Shown: positions 1 through 4,458 of the stretch, in pieces
Numbering within the stretch: position 1 is the first letter of the stretch
Layout: each line of letters opens with the position of its first letter
Source of the DNA: Sulfuritalea sp.
GTDB lineage: Bacteria > Pseudomonadota > Gammaproteobacteria > Burkholderiales > Rhodocyclaceae
NCBI GenBank assembly: GCA_021738105.1
Contig: JAIPCS010000197.1
Coordinates: 1-5,947 of the forward strand
Length of the DNA stretch: 5,947 nucleotides
Reading direction: 5' to 3'
Program-made: the position numbers and the translations under genes
The notes under the pieces: model-generated
Seen by the model: the letters and a program-made list of their open reading frames with translations, nothing else
Database searches by the model: none
Told to the model about the DNA's origin: nothing

Positions 1-425
1 CGTCCCGCCAGCGCCGACTTTTCACGTGAGCCCAATTGCCCGCACAAGCCGCTTGTTCCTTGGCACTTGCAACGAGCGCACAGAACCGCTCTCTTGCCGC
101 CATGGTGCCGCTCGCCGAAATATCTTAGCTCCCTGCTCTTCGGCCTCGATCACGTGGCCGGCCATGCGGTGGATGTCTGGCAGGCAGTCGACTTGTCAAT
201 TTGTTCGGCCGCCTGTTGTTCCGGTTTCGGTGCCAAAATGATGCCCGTGGCTTGATGAGCAATGACGACAATCCTGGCGAGGATTGTCTTGGTGTGGCTG
301 CGGAGTCTCCGGTCCGGGCGCCACCCGAAGAACGACCGAAGCAATCCGATTTTCATGGAGCCGGTACAAATGAACACCCATTGCAGGATGCCCGCTTTGA
401 TTCCGGCTTCACCCGGGCATCCGAT
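1..425. other. Stretch without a supportable gene
   Basis: Several short open frames exist on both strands, but none has a recognisable domain, a good ribosome binding site or family-like length. The best minus-strand reading runs through about 180-25 (ending in an in-frame stop near 27) and looks vaguely protein-like, but I cannot assign it and it could be chance or a decayed remnant. No tRNA-like T-arm motif is visible. The stretch contains a stem-loop (267-288), a 10-bp palindrome TGGCCGGCCA (155-164) and two CACGTG hexamers (23-28 and 151-156), which I consider incidental. The frame of the downstream flavodoxin-like gene is open back to a TTG at 201, but that extension is not family-like. 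Confidence 0.55.
267..288. repeat. Perfect 9-bp stem-loop in the leader of the flavodoxin-like gene
   Basis: GACAATCCT (267-275) is the exact reverse complement of AGGATTGTC (280-288), with a four-base GGCG loop. There is no T-run on either side, so it is not a standard intrinsic terminator. It lies about 140 bp upstream of the flavodoxin-like start and may be a leader structure, the 3' end of a transcript entering from the left, or a chance structure. Confidence 0.5.
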
Positions 426-917
426 ATGAAAACTCTTCTCGTCGTGTTCCACTCGATGACCGGTGGTACCGAACAGATGGTGCAGGCACTGGTCGAAGGT
501 GCCGCTGCGGAGCCCGGCGTTACAACGCGCCTGCTGCGTGCTTCGGAGTGCCTGCCCAAAGACGTGATTGATGCTGACGCTTATGTTTTTGCCACACCCG
601 AGAATCTCGCGGCGATGTCAGGTCAATTGAAGGATTTTTTTGATCGCTGCTATTACCCGGCACTGGATCGAATAAGCGGCAGACCTTATGCAACGCTGGT
701 TTGCGCCGGCAGCGATGGCGAAAACGCGGTTCGACAGATTGCCCGTATCGCCACCGGTTGGCGCCTTCGACTCATTGCCGAAGCGCTCATAGTTTGCACG
801 CAGGCGCAAACACCGGAAGCCATTCTTGCTCCCAAAACAATTGCTGCGGCGGATCTCCACCGCTGCCGGGAGCTTGGCGCGGCACTCGCCGCCGGATTGG
901 CATTGGGCGTCTACTGA
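426..917 (+). CDS. Flavodoxin-like / NAD(P)H-dependent FMN oxidoreductase-family protein
   Basis: A 163-residue cytosolic protein with a flavodoxin-like fold. After a hydrophobic first beta strand (LLVVF, residues 4-8) comes a phosphate-binding loop, HSMTGGTEQM (9-18), of the T/S-x-T-G-x-T type that holds the FMN phosphate. A second signature, the AAMSGQLKDFFDR stretch around residues 62-75, matches the segment of WrbA and FMN-reductase relatives that follows the second flavin-contact loop. It probably binds FMN and carries out NAD(P)H-linked reduction or electron transfer; the substrate cannot be told. It is short for WrbA (about 200 residues) and closer to a minimal flavodoxin. I chose ATG 426 because it starts the family-like N-terminus. 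The frame is open back to TTG 201, with another ATG at 255, but the extra residues look non-coding. No convincing Shine-Dalgarno sequence precedes 426. It ends 13 bp before a strong terminator and is convergent with lysC. Confidence 0.82.
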   Translation: MKTLLVVFHSMTGGTEQMVQALVEGAAAEPGVTTRLLRASECLPKDVIDADAYVFATPENLAAMSGQLKDFFDRCYYPALDRISGRPYATLVCAGSDGENAVRQIARIATGWRLRLIAEALIVCTQAQTPEAILAPKTIAAADLHRCRELGAALAAGLALGVY

Positions 918-929
918 TTGCTCAAACAA

Positions 930-955
930 AAACCCCGACACATGGGCCGGGGTTT
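930..955. terminator. Bidirectional intrinsic terminator between convergent genes
   Basis: AAACCCCG (930-937) pairs perfectly with CGGGGTTT (948-955) around a 10-base loop. On the plus strand the stem runs into TTTCTGTTTT, and on the minus strand into TTTTTGTTTG, so it can end transcripts from both sides. It lies 13 bp after the flavodoxin-like stop and 31 bp after the lysC stop, as expected for a shared terminator. Confidence 0.85.
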
Positions 956-985
956 CTGTTTTGCCGGGCAGGCGATCGGTTCGGA

Positions 986-2224
986 TCAGCTGACCTGATC
1001 CAGCTCGAATACCTTGTGCAGCACCCTCACGGCAAGCTCCAGATACTTTTCGTCTACCACGACTGAAATCTTGATTTCCGACGTTGAAATCATCTGGATG
1101 TTGATGCCTTCTTCGGCGAGTGTGCGAAACATTTTGCTGGCGACACCCGGATGGGAGCGCATCCCGACGCCGACGGCAGAGACCTTGCATATTTTGTTGT
1201 CGCCTTCAATGGCGCGCGCGCCGACATTCGGCTTGATCTGCTCTTCCAGCATTTTCCGGGTACGCTCGAAATCGCCACGATTGACCGTAAACGAAAAATC
1301 AGTCGAACCGTCGTGGCCGACGTTCTGGATGATCATGTCGACATCGATATTGGCATCGGCGATCGGTCCGAGGATCTGATAGGCAATTCCCGGCCGGTCA
1401 GGCACGCCCAGCACGGTAAGTTTGGCCTCATCGCGGTTAAAGGCAATGCCGGAGATGATCGGTTGTTCCATCGTAGATTCGTCCTCAAGAGTAATAAGCG
1501 TGCCCATGGTTTCCTGGCCTTCTTCTTCGAAGCTGGAAAGCACGCGCAACTTGACTTTGTATTTGCCGGCGAATTCAACCGAGCGGATCTGCAAAACCTT
1601 TGAGCCCAGGCTGGCCATTTCCAGCATTTCCTCGAAAGTGATGCGCTCCAGTTTTCTCGCTTCCGGCACGATGCGTGGATCGGTCGTATAGACGCCGTCG
1701 ACATCGGTGTATATCTGGCACTCTTCCGCCTTGAGCGCCGCCGCGATAGCCACCGCCGAGGTATCCGATCCGCCGCGGCCGAGCGTCGTGATATTGCCGG
1801 CCGCATCGATGCCCTGAAATCCGGCAACGATGATCACCGAATCCTGGTTGAGATCACGCCGGATATTGGCGTCGTCAATTTCCAGAATTCGCGCCTTGGT
1901 GAAGGTGCTGTCGGTGAGCACCTTCACCTGCCCGCCGGTGTAGCTCTTGGCCTTTAGGCCCAGATCCCTGATGGCCATCGCCAGAAGAGCGATCGTGACC
2001 TGCTCGCCGGTGGAAATCATGACATCAAGTTCGCGCGGATCAGGCTGCGGTGAAACATCGTTCGCCAGGGCGATCAGGCGATTGGTCTCTCCGCTCATGG
2101 CGGATACCACCACTATCAACTGATGTCCCTTGGCCTTCCAACGCGCAACACGCTTGGCGACATTTCGAATGCGCTCCGGGGAACCCATTGATGTACCACC
2201 ATATTTTTGGACAATCAAAGCCAT
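986..2224 (-). CDS. lysC: Aspartokinase (aspartate kinase), monofunctional, with two ACT domains
   Basis: Phosphorylates L-aspartate with ATP to 4-phospho-L-aspartate, the first step to lysine (and diaminopimelate), threonine, methionine and isoleucine. The protein is 412 residues, the usual length for the monofunctional alpha-type enzyme. The amino-acid kinase domain (about 1-245) shows KYGGTS (7-12), STGEQ (71-75), GRGGSDTSA (149-157) and TDVDGVYTTDPR (173-184), covering the substrate- and nucleotide-binding loops. Two ACT regulatory domains follow: one from about 266, with VPDRPG (274-279) and QNVGHDGSTDFSF (300-312), and one from about 345 with SHPGVASKMF (357-366). This arrangement is typical of enzymes inhibited jointly by lysine and threonine. 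The ATG at 2224 gives the canonical MALIVQKYGGTS start; the only upstream SD-like motif is a weak AGGCG. The gene is monocistronic in this view, ends 31 bp before a shared terminator, and diverges from the HTH gene. The call is firm; the feedback pattern is inferred from family. Confidence 0.97.
   Translation of the reverse strand: MALIVQKYGGTSMGSPERIRNVAKRVARWKAKGHQLIVVVSAMSGETNRLIALANDVSPQPDPRELDVMISTGEQVTIALLAMAIRDLGLKAKSYTGGQVKVLTDSTFTKARILEIDDANIRRDLNQDSVIIVAGFQGIDAAGNITTLGRGGSDTSAVAIAAALKAEECQIYTDVDGVYTTDPRIVPEARKLERITFEEMLEMASLGSKVLQIRSVEFAGKYKVKLRVLSSFEEEGQETMGTLITLEDESTMEQPIISGIAFNRDEAKLTVLGVPDRPGIAYQILGPIADANIDVDMIIQNVGHDGSTDFSFTVNRGDFERTRKMLEEQIKPNVGARAIEGDNKICKVSAVGVGMRSHPGVASKMFRTLAEEGINIQMISTSEIKISVVVDEKYLELAVRVLHKVFELDQVS
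1469..1486 (-). promoter_or_regulatory. Candidate internal ribosome binding site and start for an aspartokinase beta subunit
   Basis: On the minus strand GAGGA (plus 1482-1486) sits 10 nt before an in-frame ATG (plus 1469-1471), which is Met252 of LysC. Translation from here would give a 161-residue protein (986-1471) made only of the two ACT domains and beginning MEQPIISGIAF. In Bacillus and Corynebacterium, aspartokinases of this type are alpha2beta2, with the beta subunit translated from an internal start at the equivalent place; the C. glutamicum beta subunit, as I recall, begins very similarly (MEEAVLTGVA). The motif and spacing are visible; use in this organism is inferred. Confidence 0.5.
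1898..1928. repeat. Perfect 12-bp inverted repeat inside lysC
   Basis: GGTGAAGGTGCT (1898-1909) is the exact reverse complement of AGCACCTTCACC (1917-1928), with a 7-base spacer. On the lysC strand it covers codons of the QVKVLTDSTFTK stretch (about residues 99-110) of the kinase domain. It could form a stable hairpin in the lysC mRNA, or simply reflect the codons used. There is no T-run beside it. Confidence 0.6.
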
Positions 2225-2242
2225 TGCCGTGGTTCGCCTATC

Positions 2243-2302
2243 AAAAAAAACGAGATTTTACCCGATTGTCCTCGGTGCCCCGGGTTTACCCTGCCGGGGC
2301 AC
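2243..2302 (-). promoter_or_regulatory. lysC leader: strong hairpin followed by a weak stem and eight-T run
   Basis: Read on the lysC strand, a perfect 9-bp stem (plus 2275-2283 GTGCCCCGG with 2294-2302 CCGGGGCAC, 10-base loop) lies 51-78 nt before the lysC ATG. A weak stem follows (plus 2270-2274 with 2251-2255, 4 bp plus one G-U), then eight consecutive Ts (plus 2243-2250). An alternative pairing, ACCCG with CGGGT, would disrupt the strong hairpin. The layout resembles a transcription attenuator, but the terminator stem is poor, the T-run is only about 18 nt from the lysC start codon, and I do not recognise a known lysine riboswitch. The hairpin is certain as sequence; its role is a guess. 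Confidence 0.4.
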
Positions 2303-2340
2303 GTTCAATACGACCATCTATTCCTACGTACTAATGTCGT

Positions 2341-2346
2341 TATAAT
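2341..2346 (+). promoter_or_regulatory. Candidate -10 box for the HTH gene
   Basis: A perfect TATAAT lies in an AT-rich patch 122 bp upstream of the HTH start codon. No good -35 box sits 16-18 bp upstream (the sequence there is about TATTCC), so support is partial. A weaker alternative nearer the gene is TTGTAT (2352-2357), 17 bp, TAGACT (2375-2380). Either would place the inverted repeat at 2378-2400 near or just after the transcription start. Confidence 0.3.
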
Positions 2347-2377
2347 TTTTCTTGTATGGCAGACGGATTTGTCTTAG

Positions 2378-2400
2378 ACTGAAAGTCATAGTACTTCAGT
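2378..2400. promoter_or_regulatory. Inverted repeat, possible operator upstream of the HTH gene
   Basis: ACTGAA (2378-2383) and TTCAGT (2395-2400) are perfect reverse complements. With one unpaired base the arms extend to ACTGAA(A)GT and ACTTCAGT around a CATAGT centre. It lies between the divergent lysC and HTH genes, 68 bp before the HTH start. The size and symmetry suit a dimeric XRE-type repressor, which would mean autoregulation; this is inference. Confidence 0.35.
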
Positions 2401-2454
2401 AATAGACGCGCACCGCTTTCCCAGCCGGGCGCGGCCGCTGAAGAAGATCAACCC

Positions 2455-2460
2455 AAGGAG
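2455..2460 (+). promoter_or_regulatory. Strong ribosome binding site of the HTH gene
   Basis: AAGGAG lies 7 nt before the ATG at 2468. It is one of the two best Shine-Dalgarno sequences in the window and fixes the start of the small regulator gene. Confidence 0.85.
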
Positions 2461-2467
2461 ACAACAG

Positions 2468-2767
2468 ATGAAATCAGGTGACACAATCAATGCACGAGAA
2501 CTACGCCGCAAACTGGGCATGAACCAGCAGCAATTCTGGTCAAAACTGGGTGTGACCCAAAGCGGCGGTTCGCGCTATGAAAGCGGTCGCAATATGCCCC
2601 GGCCTGTGCAGCAACTGTTGCGTCTGGTTCACGTTGAACAAATCGACATTCAAAAAATCAGGCGCGAGGACTACGAAGTCATCGAATATCTGCGCTCTGC
2701 AAAATCAAGCATGTTCAAGGAACTGAAAAAGGACGCCAAGGCCGCGCTCAAGAACAAGAAGGGCTAA
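2468..2767 (+). CDS. Small XRE-like helix-turn-helix DNA-binding protein
   Basis: A 99-residue putative transcription regulator. Residues about 8-57 resemble a Cro/C1 (XRE) helix-turn-helix: ARELRRKLGMNQQQFWSKLGV supplies the first helices (MNQQQFWSKLGV corresponds to the usual 'tqeelAeklGv' segment), and TQSGGSRYESGRNMP (30-44) the recognition helix and the SRYESG signature. The C-terminal half (58-99) is charged and predicted helical, ending in a lysine-rich tail (ELKKDAKAALKNKKG). This is much shorter than phage repressors with a C-terminal protease or dimerisation domain, so dimerisation would rely on the helical tail. The start is set by an AAGGAG site 7 nt upstream. It is divergent from lysC and convergent with the radical SAM gene (10 bp between stops). 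No toxin partner is adjacent, so I do not call it an antitoxin. Target genes are unknown; lysC, itself and the radical SAM gene are candidates by position only. Confidence 0.83.
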   Translation: MKSGDTINARELRRKLGMNQQQFWSKLGVTQSGGSRYESGRNMPRPVQQLLRLVHVEQIDIQKIRREDYEVIEYLRSAKSSMFKELKKDAKAALKNKKG

Positions 2768-2777
2768 ACCTGCCCGA

Positions 2778-3623
2778 TCATGGGCTGACGCTGACAAGCA
2801 GCCCGAGTTGGCGGACGCGGTCCGCCAACTGTTCCATCTGCGTTTCATCCAGCCTTCCCAAACGGGGGGCCTCGATCTGCATGGACGGCCTTGCAAGGCT
2901 GTAGAGATGCACTCCGGCAAGCACAGGCGCCAAAGGTGCCAGCAGCGCCAGATAGTCTTCGATACTCTGGCTGGCTGGCGGCTCGCCATCAATCTGGAAC
3001 ACGCACGTCTGCACCCAGGTTGATGCCAGCGAAGCACAATATTTCAGGCGCCGCGAAACGGTTTCCGGGCGAACGCGGGTGCCGTTGATACGGGCCATAT
3101 CGGCCGATGTACCTGCATCGAGCTTGAACCAGACCTCACCGTTCATCCGCCCCAAACTCGCAATGCCTGCCTGCACGGCTTTACGGTCCAGAAGACTTCC
3201 GTTTGTAATCAAACGCATGCGAACCGAGCCGACCAGATTGTGCGACCCCAGCACACGTCCGGCAATCTCAACAGCCTCGGCGAATTCGGGCGCGCTGGTT
3301 GGCTCTCCATTGCCTGAAAACGCAATATCCATCAGTCGACGGGCACCTGAGGGAACCCGGGTCACCATGAAATCCCCTTTTTCAGCCTCACGCAGAAATT
3401 CGTTCAATTCCCACTCGAGCAGGGCCAGATCAATGGGGGGCGGGCCACCGCGTTTCAAGTCGGGCACCTGGCAATACACACAGCGCCAGTTGCAGGCATT
3501 GTTCGGGTTCAGATTGATGCCTACGGAAACGCCACCCGCGCGACGAGAAATGACCGGATACACATAGCGCATCCCTGCGCTGTCGCGAGAATGATCTTCA
3601 GTTTTGAGCACAGTGCGAGACAT
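2778..3623 (-). CDS. Radical SAM family protein, function unassigned
   Basis: A 281-residue iron-sulfur enzyme. The canonical CxxxCxxC motif is CNWRCVYC (Cys44, Cys48, Cys51), which should bind the [4Fe-4S] cluster that cleaves S-adenosylmethionine. GNGEPTS (104-110) is the glycine-rich SAM-binding 'GGEP' element, followed by LITNGSLL (139-146) and FKLDAGTSADMARINGT (166-182), the later strands of the partial TIM barrel. The arrangement resembles COG0731-type Fe-S oxidoreductases. It lacks the short GEG...GCNxxCxWCD layout and about 210-residue length of QueE, so it should not be called QueE despite queD next door. There is no C-terminal SPASM-like cysteine cluster. I chose ATG 3623; the frame is open up to TTG 3767, but those 48 extra residues would cover the divergent promoter region and do not look family-like. 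No clear Shine-Dalgarno sequence precedes it. Substrate unknown. Confidence 0.87.
   Translation of the reverse strand: MSRTVLKTEDHSRDSAGMRYVYPVISRRAGGVSVGINLNPNNACNWRCVYCQVPDLKRGGPPPIDLALLEWELNEFLREAEKGDFMVTRVPSGARRLMDIAFSGNGEPTSAPEFAEAVEIAGRVLGSHNLVGSVRMRLITNGSLLDRKAVQAGIASLGRMNGEVWFKLDAGTSADMARINGTRVRPETVSRRLKYCASLASTWVQTCVFQIDGEPPASQSIEDYLALLAPLAPVLAGVHLYSLARPSMQIEAPRLGRLDETQMEQLADRVRQLGLLVSVSP
2806..2830. repeat. Perfect 11-bp stem with 3-base loop at the 3' end of the radical SAM gene
   Basis: AGTTGGCGGAC (2806-2816) is the exact reverse complement of GTCCGCCAACT (2820-2830), with loop GCG. It lies inside the radical SAM frame, encoding QLADRVRQL near its C-terminus, and 39 bp past the stop of the convergent HTH gene. 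In RNA from either strand it is a very stable hairpin. No T-run follows, so it may act as a transcript 3' end or barrier for the HTH gene, not as a textbook terminator. Confidence 0.6.
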
Positions 3624-3716
3624 GGGAAACCCGGTTTGCTGAAAGAGACGGAGACGTGTGATCCAGGACCGGCAGGCAAAAAAGTCGGCGATGGCGAGAC
3701 GGCACCAGTGCGCGGC

Positions 3717-3722
3717 TATAAT
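3717..3722 (+). promoter_or_regulatory. Candidate -10 box for queD
   Basis: A perfect TATAAT, in the context GGCTATAATGCG, sits 63 bp before the queD ATG in the 161-bp space between the divergent radical SAM and queD genes. No clear -35 box is found 16-19 bp upstream. This would give a leader of roughly 55 nt. I cannot find an equally good promoter on the minus strand for the radical SAM gene. Confidence 0.45.
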
Positions 3723-3784
3723 GCGCGCGACGCCTGTCCACGGACGTTCGCGCCCACTTTGCCACAAACCCGGCCATCCTGATC

Positions 3785-4246
3785 ATGCAAATCACCCGCC
3801 GCCTCGAATTCGACGCGGGCCACCGAATTCCGAATCATCAAAGCCAGTGTCGCCACCTTCACGGCCATCGCTACGCGCTTGAAGTCACGCTTGGGGGTGG
3901 CGTCATCGACGCGGCGGGACGTCCGGACGACGGCATGGTGATGGATTTTTCCGAAGTCAAGACCATCGCCAAGCAGCATGTGGTTGATGTCTGGGACCAC
4001 GCCTTTCTGGTCTGGCGAGATGACCGCGCGGTAGCGGATTTCCTCGGCAATCTGCCCGGCCACAAGACCGTCGTGCTCGATCTCGTGCCAACTGCCGAAA
4101 ATCTGGCCCGCATTGCCTTTTCCATTCTTGATCCGCTATACCGCGACAACTATGGCAACCAGTTGCATCTCGAAAGAATCCGCCTCTACGAGACCCCCAA
4201 TTGCTGGGCCGACGCGACGCGGGAAGATTCCGGCCCGCACGCCTGA
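3785..4246 (+). CDS. queD: 6-carboxy-5,6,7,8-tetrahydropterin synthase (QueD/PTPS family)
   Basis: Converts 7,8-dihydroneopterin triphosphate to 6-carboxy-5,6,7,8-tetrahydropterin, the second step (after GTP cyclohydrolase I) to 7-deazaguanine precursors of queuosine in tRNA. The 153-residue T-fold protein shows the full active site: zinc ligands His13 (FDAGHR), His26 and His28 (HLHGH), catalytic Cys22 four residues before His26 as in E. coli QueD, the DxDH-like VWDH (69-72) with catalytic His72, and the C-terminal substrate-anchoring Glu136 in LYETPN. PTAENLAR (102-109) is the usual helix. The cysteine argues against PTPS-III, the folate-pathway form that has glutamate here. It is somewhat longer than E. 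coli QueD (about 120 residues), mainly between His72 and PTAEN. ATG 3785 gives the canonical start, although no Shine-Dalgarno sequence is evident. It is divergent from the radical SAM gene; no queC or queE is in the window. Confidence 0.9.
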   Translation: MQITRRLEFDAGHRIPNHQSQCRHLHGHRYALEVTLGGGVIDAAGRPDDGMVMDFSEVKTIAKQHVVDVWDHAFLVWRDDRAVADFLGNLPGHKTVVLDLVPTAENLARIAFSILDPLYRDNYGNQLHLERIRLYETPNCWADATREDSGPHA

Positions 4247-4247
4247 A

Positions 4248-4282
4248 GTTCAGCGCTCGCGTTGAACCTGCGCATCACGCAG
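4248..4282 (+). terminator. Two tandem hairpins just after queD, possible transcript end
   Basis: The first stem pairs GTTCAGCG (4248-4255) with CGTTGAAC (4260-4267) around a CTCG tetraloop, 8 bp with one G-U, starting one base after the queD stop codon. The second pairs CTGCG (4268-4272) with CGCAG (4278-4282). No T-run follows, so this is at best a non-canonical terminator or a 3'-end stabilising structure. Confidence 0.35.
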
Positions 4283-4334
4283 TAGCAAAGCGTGTACCCG
4301 CTAAATATAGTCCTGCCGATTCCACACAGTGGAA
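4283..4334 (+). promoter_or_regulatory. Candidate distal promoter with 15-bp palindrome upstream of the acyl-CoA synthetase
   Basis: TATAGT (4306-4311) matches the -10 consensus at five of six bases, with a poor -35 (TAGCAA, 4283-4288) 17 bp upstream. Right at the expected start site is a perfect palindrome: TTCCAC (4320-4325), ACA, GTGGAA (4329-4334). A repressor bound there would block the promoter. Fatty-acid degradation genes are often controlled by TetR- or GntR-type repressors, but I do not recognise this as a known box. Confidence 0.35.
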
Positions 4335-4382
4335 CACATCGACATCCCCGTTCAAAGCCATCGGACTGAATTCATCTGCCGA

Positions 4383-4412
4383 TTGTCTCCCATGTATTAC
4401 ACATGCTAAGGT
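4383..4412 (+). promoter_or_regulatory. Candidate proximal promoter with internal inverted repeat
   Basis: TTGTCT (4383-4388) is separated by 18 bp from TAAGGT (4407-4412), which carries an extended -10 TG (4404-4405). Within the spacer lies an inverted repeat, CATGT (4391-4395) and ACATG (4401-4405), that could be a protein-binding site. The predicted start would be about 40 nt before the acyl-CoA synthetase ATG. Neither box is a strong match. Confidence 0.35.
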
Positions 4413-4442
4413 TCGGCGGACTTGGCGAACGACCAATAGATT

Positions 4443-4448
4443 AGGAGG
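4443..4448 (+). promoter_or_regulatory. Strong ribosome binding site of the acyl-CoA synthetase
   Basis: AGGAGG lies 10 nt before the ATG at 4459. In-frame ATGs also occur at 4471 and 4474, but the MQGLMM start resembles family members, and spacing to 4459 is acceptable, so 4459 is preferred. Confidence 0.85.
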
Positions 4449-4458
4449 AATACCCCAA

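Noticed and set aside
155..164. TGGCCGGCCA palindrome and nearby CACGTG hexamers
   Set aside because: Short GC-rich palindromes are expected by chance at this base composition, with no promoter or gene next to them.
201..425. 75-codon upstream extension of the flavodoxin-like frame (TTG 201 or ATG 255)
   Set aside because: The extension has no domain-like features, and the family N-terminus starts at ATG 426 with the first beta strand of the flavodoxin fold.
2225..2467. Known lysine riboswitch upstream of lysC
   Set aside because: The leader is too short and lacks the multi-helix junction of that class; only one strong hairpin is present.
2468..2767. HTH gene as antitoxin of a toxin-antitoxin pair
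   Set aside because: No small toxin-like gene lies next to it; neighbours are lysC (divergent) and a radical SAM gene (convergent).
2778..3623. Calling the radical SAM gene queE because queD is adjacent
   Set aside because: Length, the position and context of the cysteine motif, and the GNGEPTS layout do not match QueE.
3624..3767. 48-codon upstream extension of the radical SAM frame from TTG 3767
   Set aside because: It would overlap the candidate queD promoter region and adds residues outside the conserved fold; ATG 3623 leaves normal spacing to the cysteine motif.
3627..3773. AAACCCGG at 3627-3634 and again at 3766-3773, near the two divergent start codons
   Set aside because: An 8-base match in a GC-rich region is weak, and the flanks differ.
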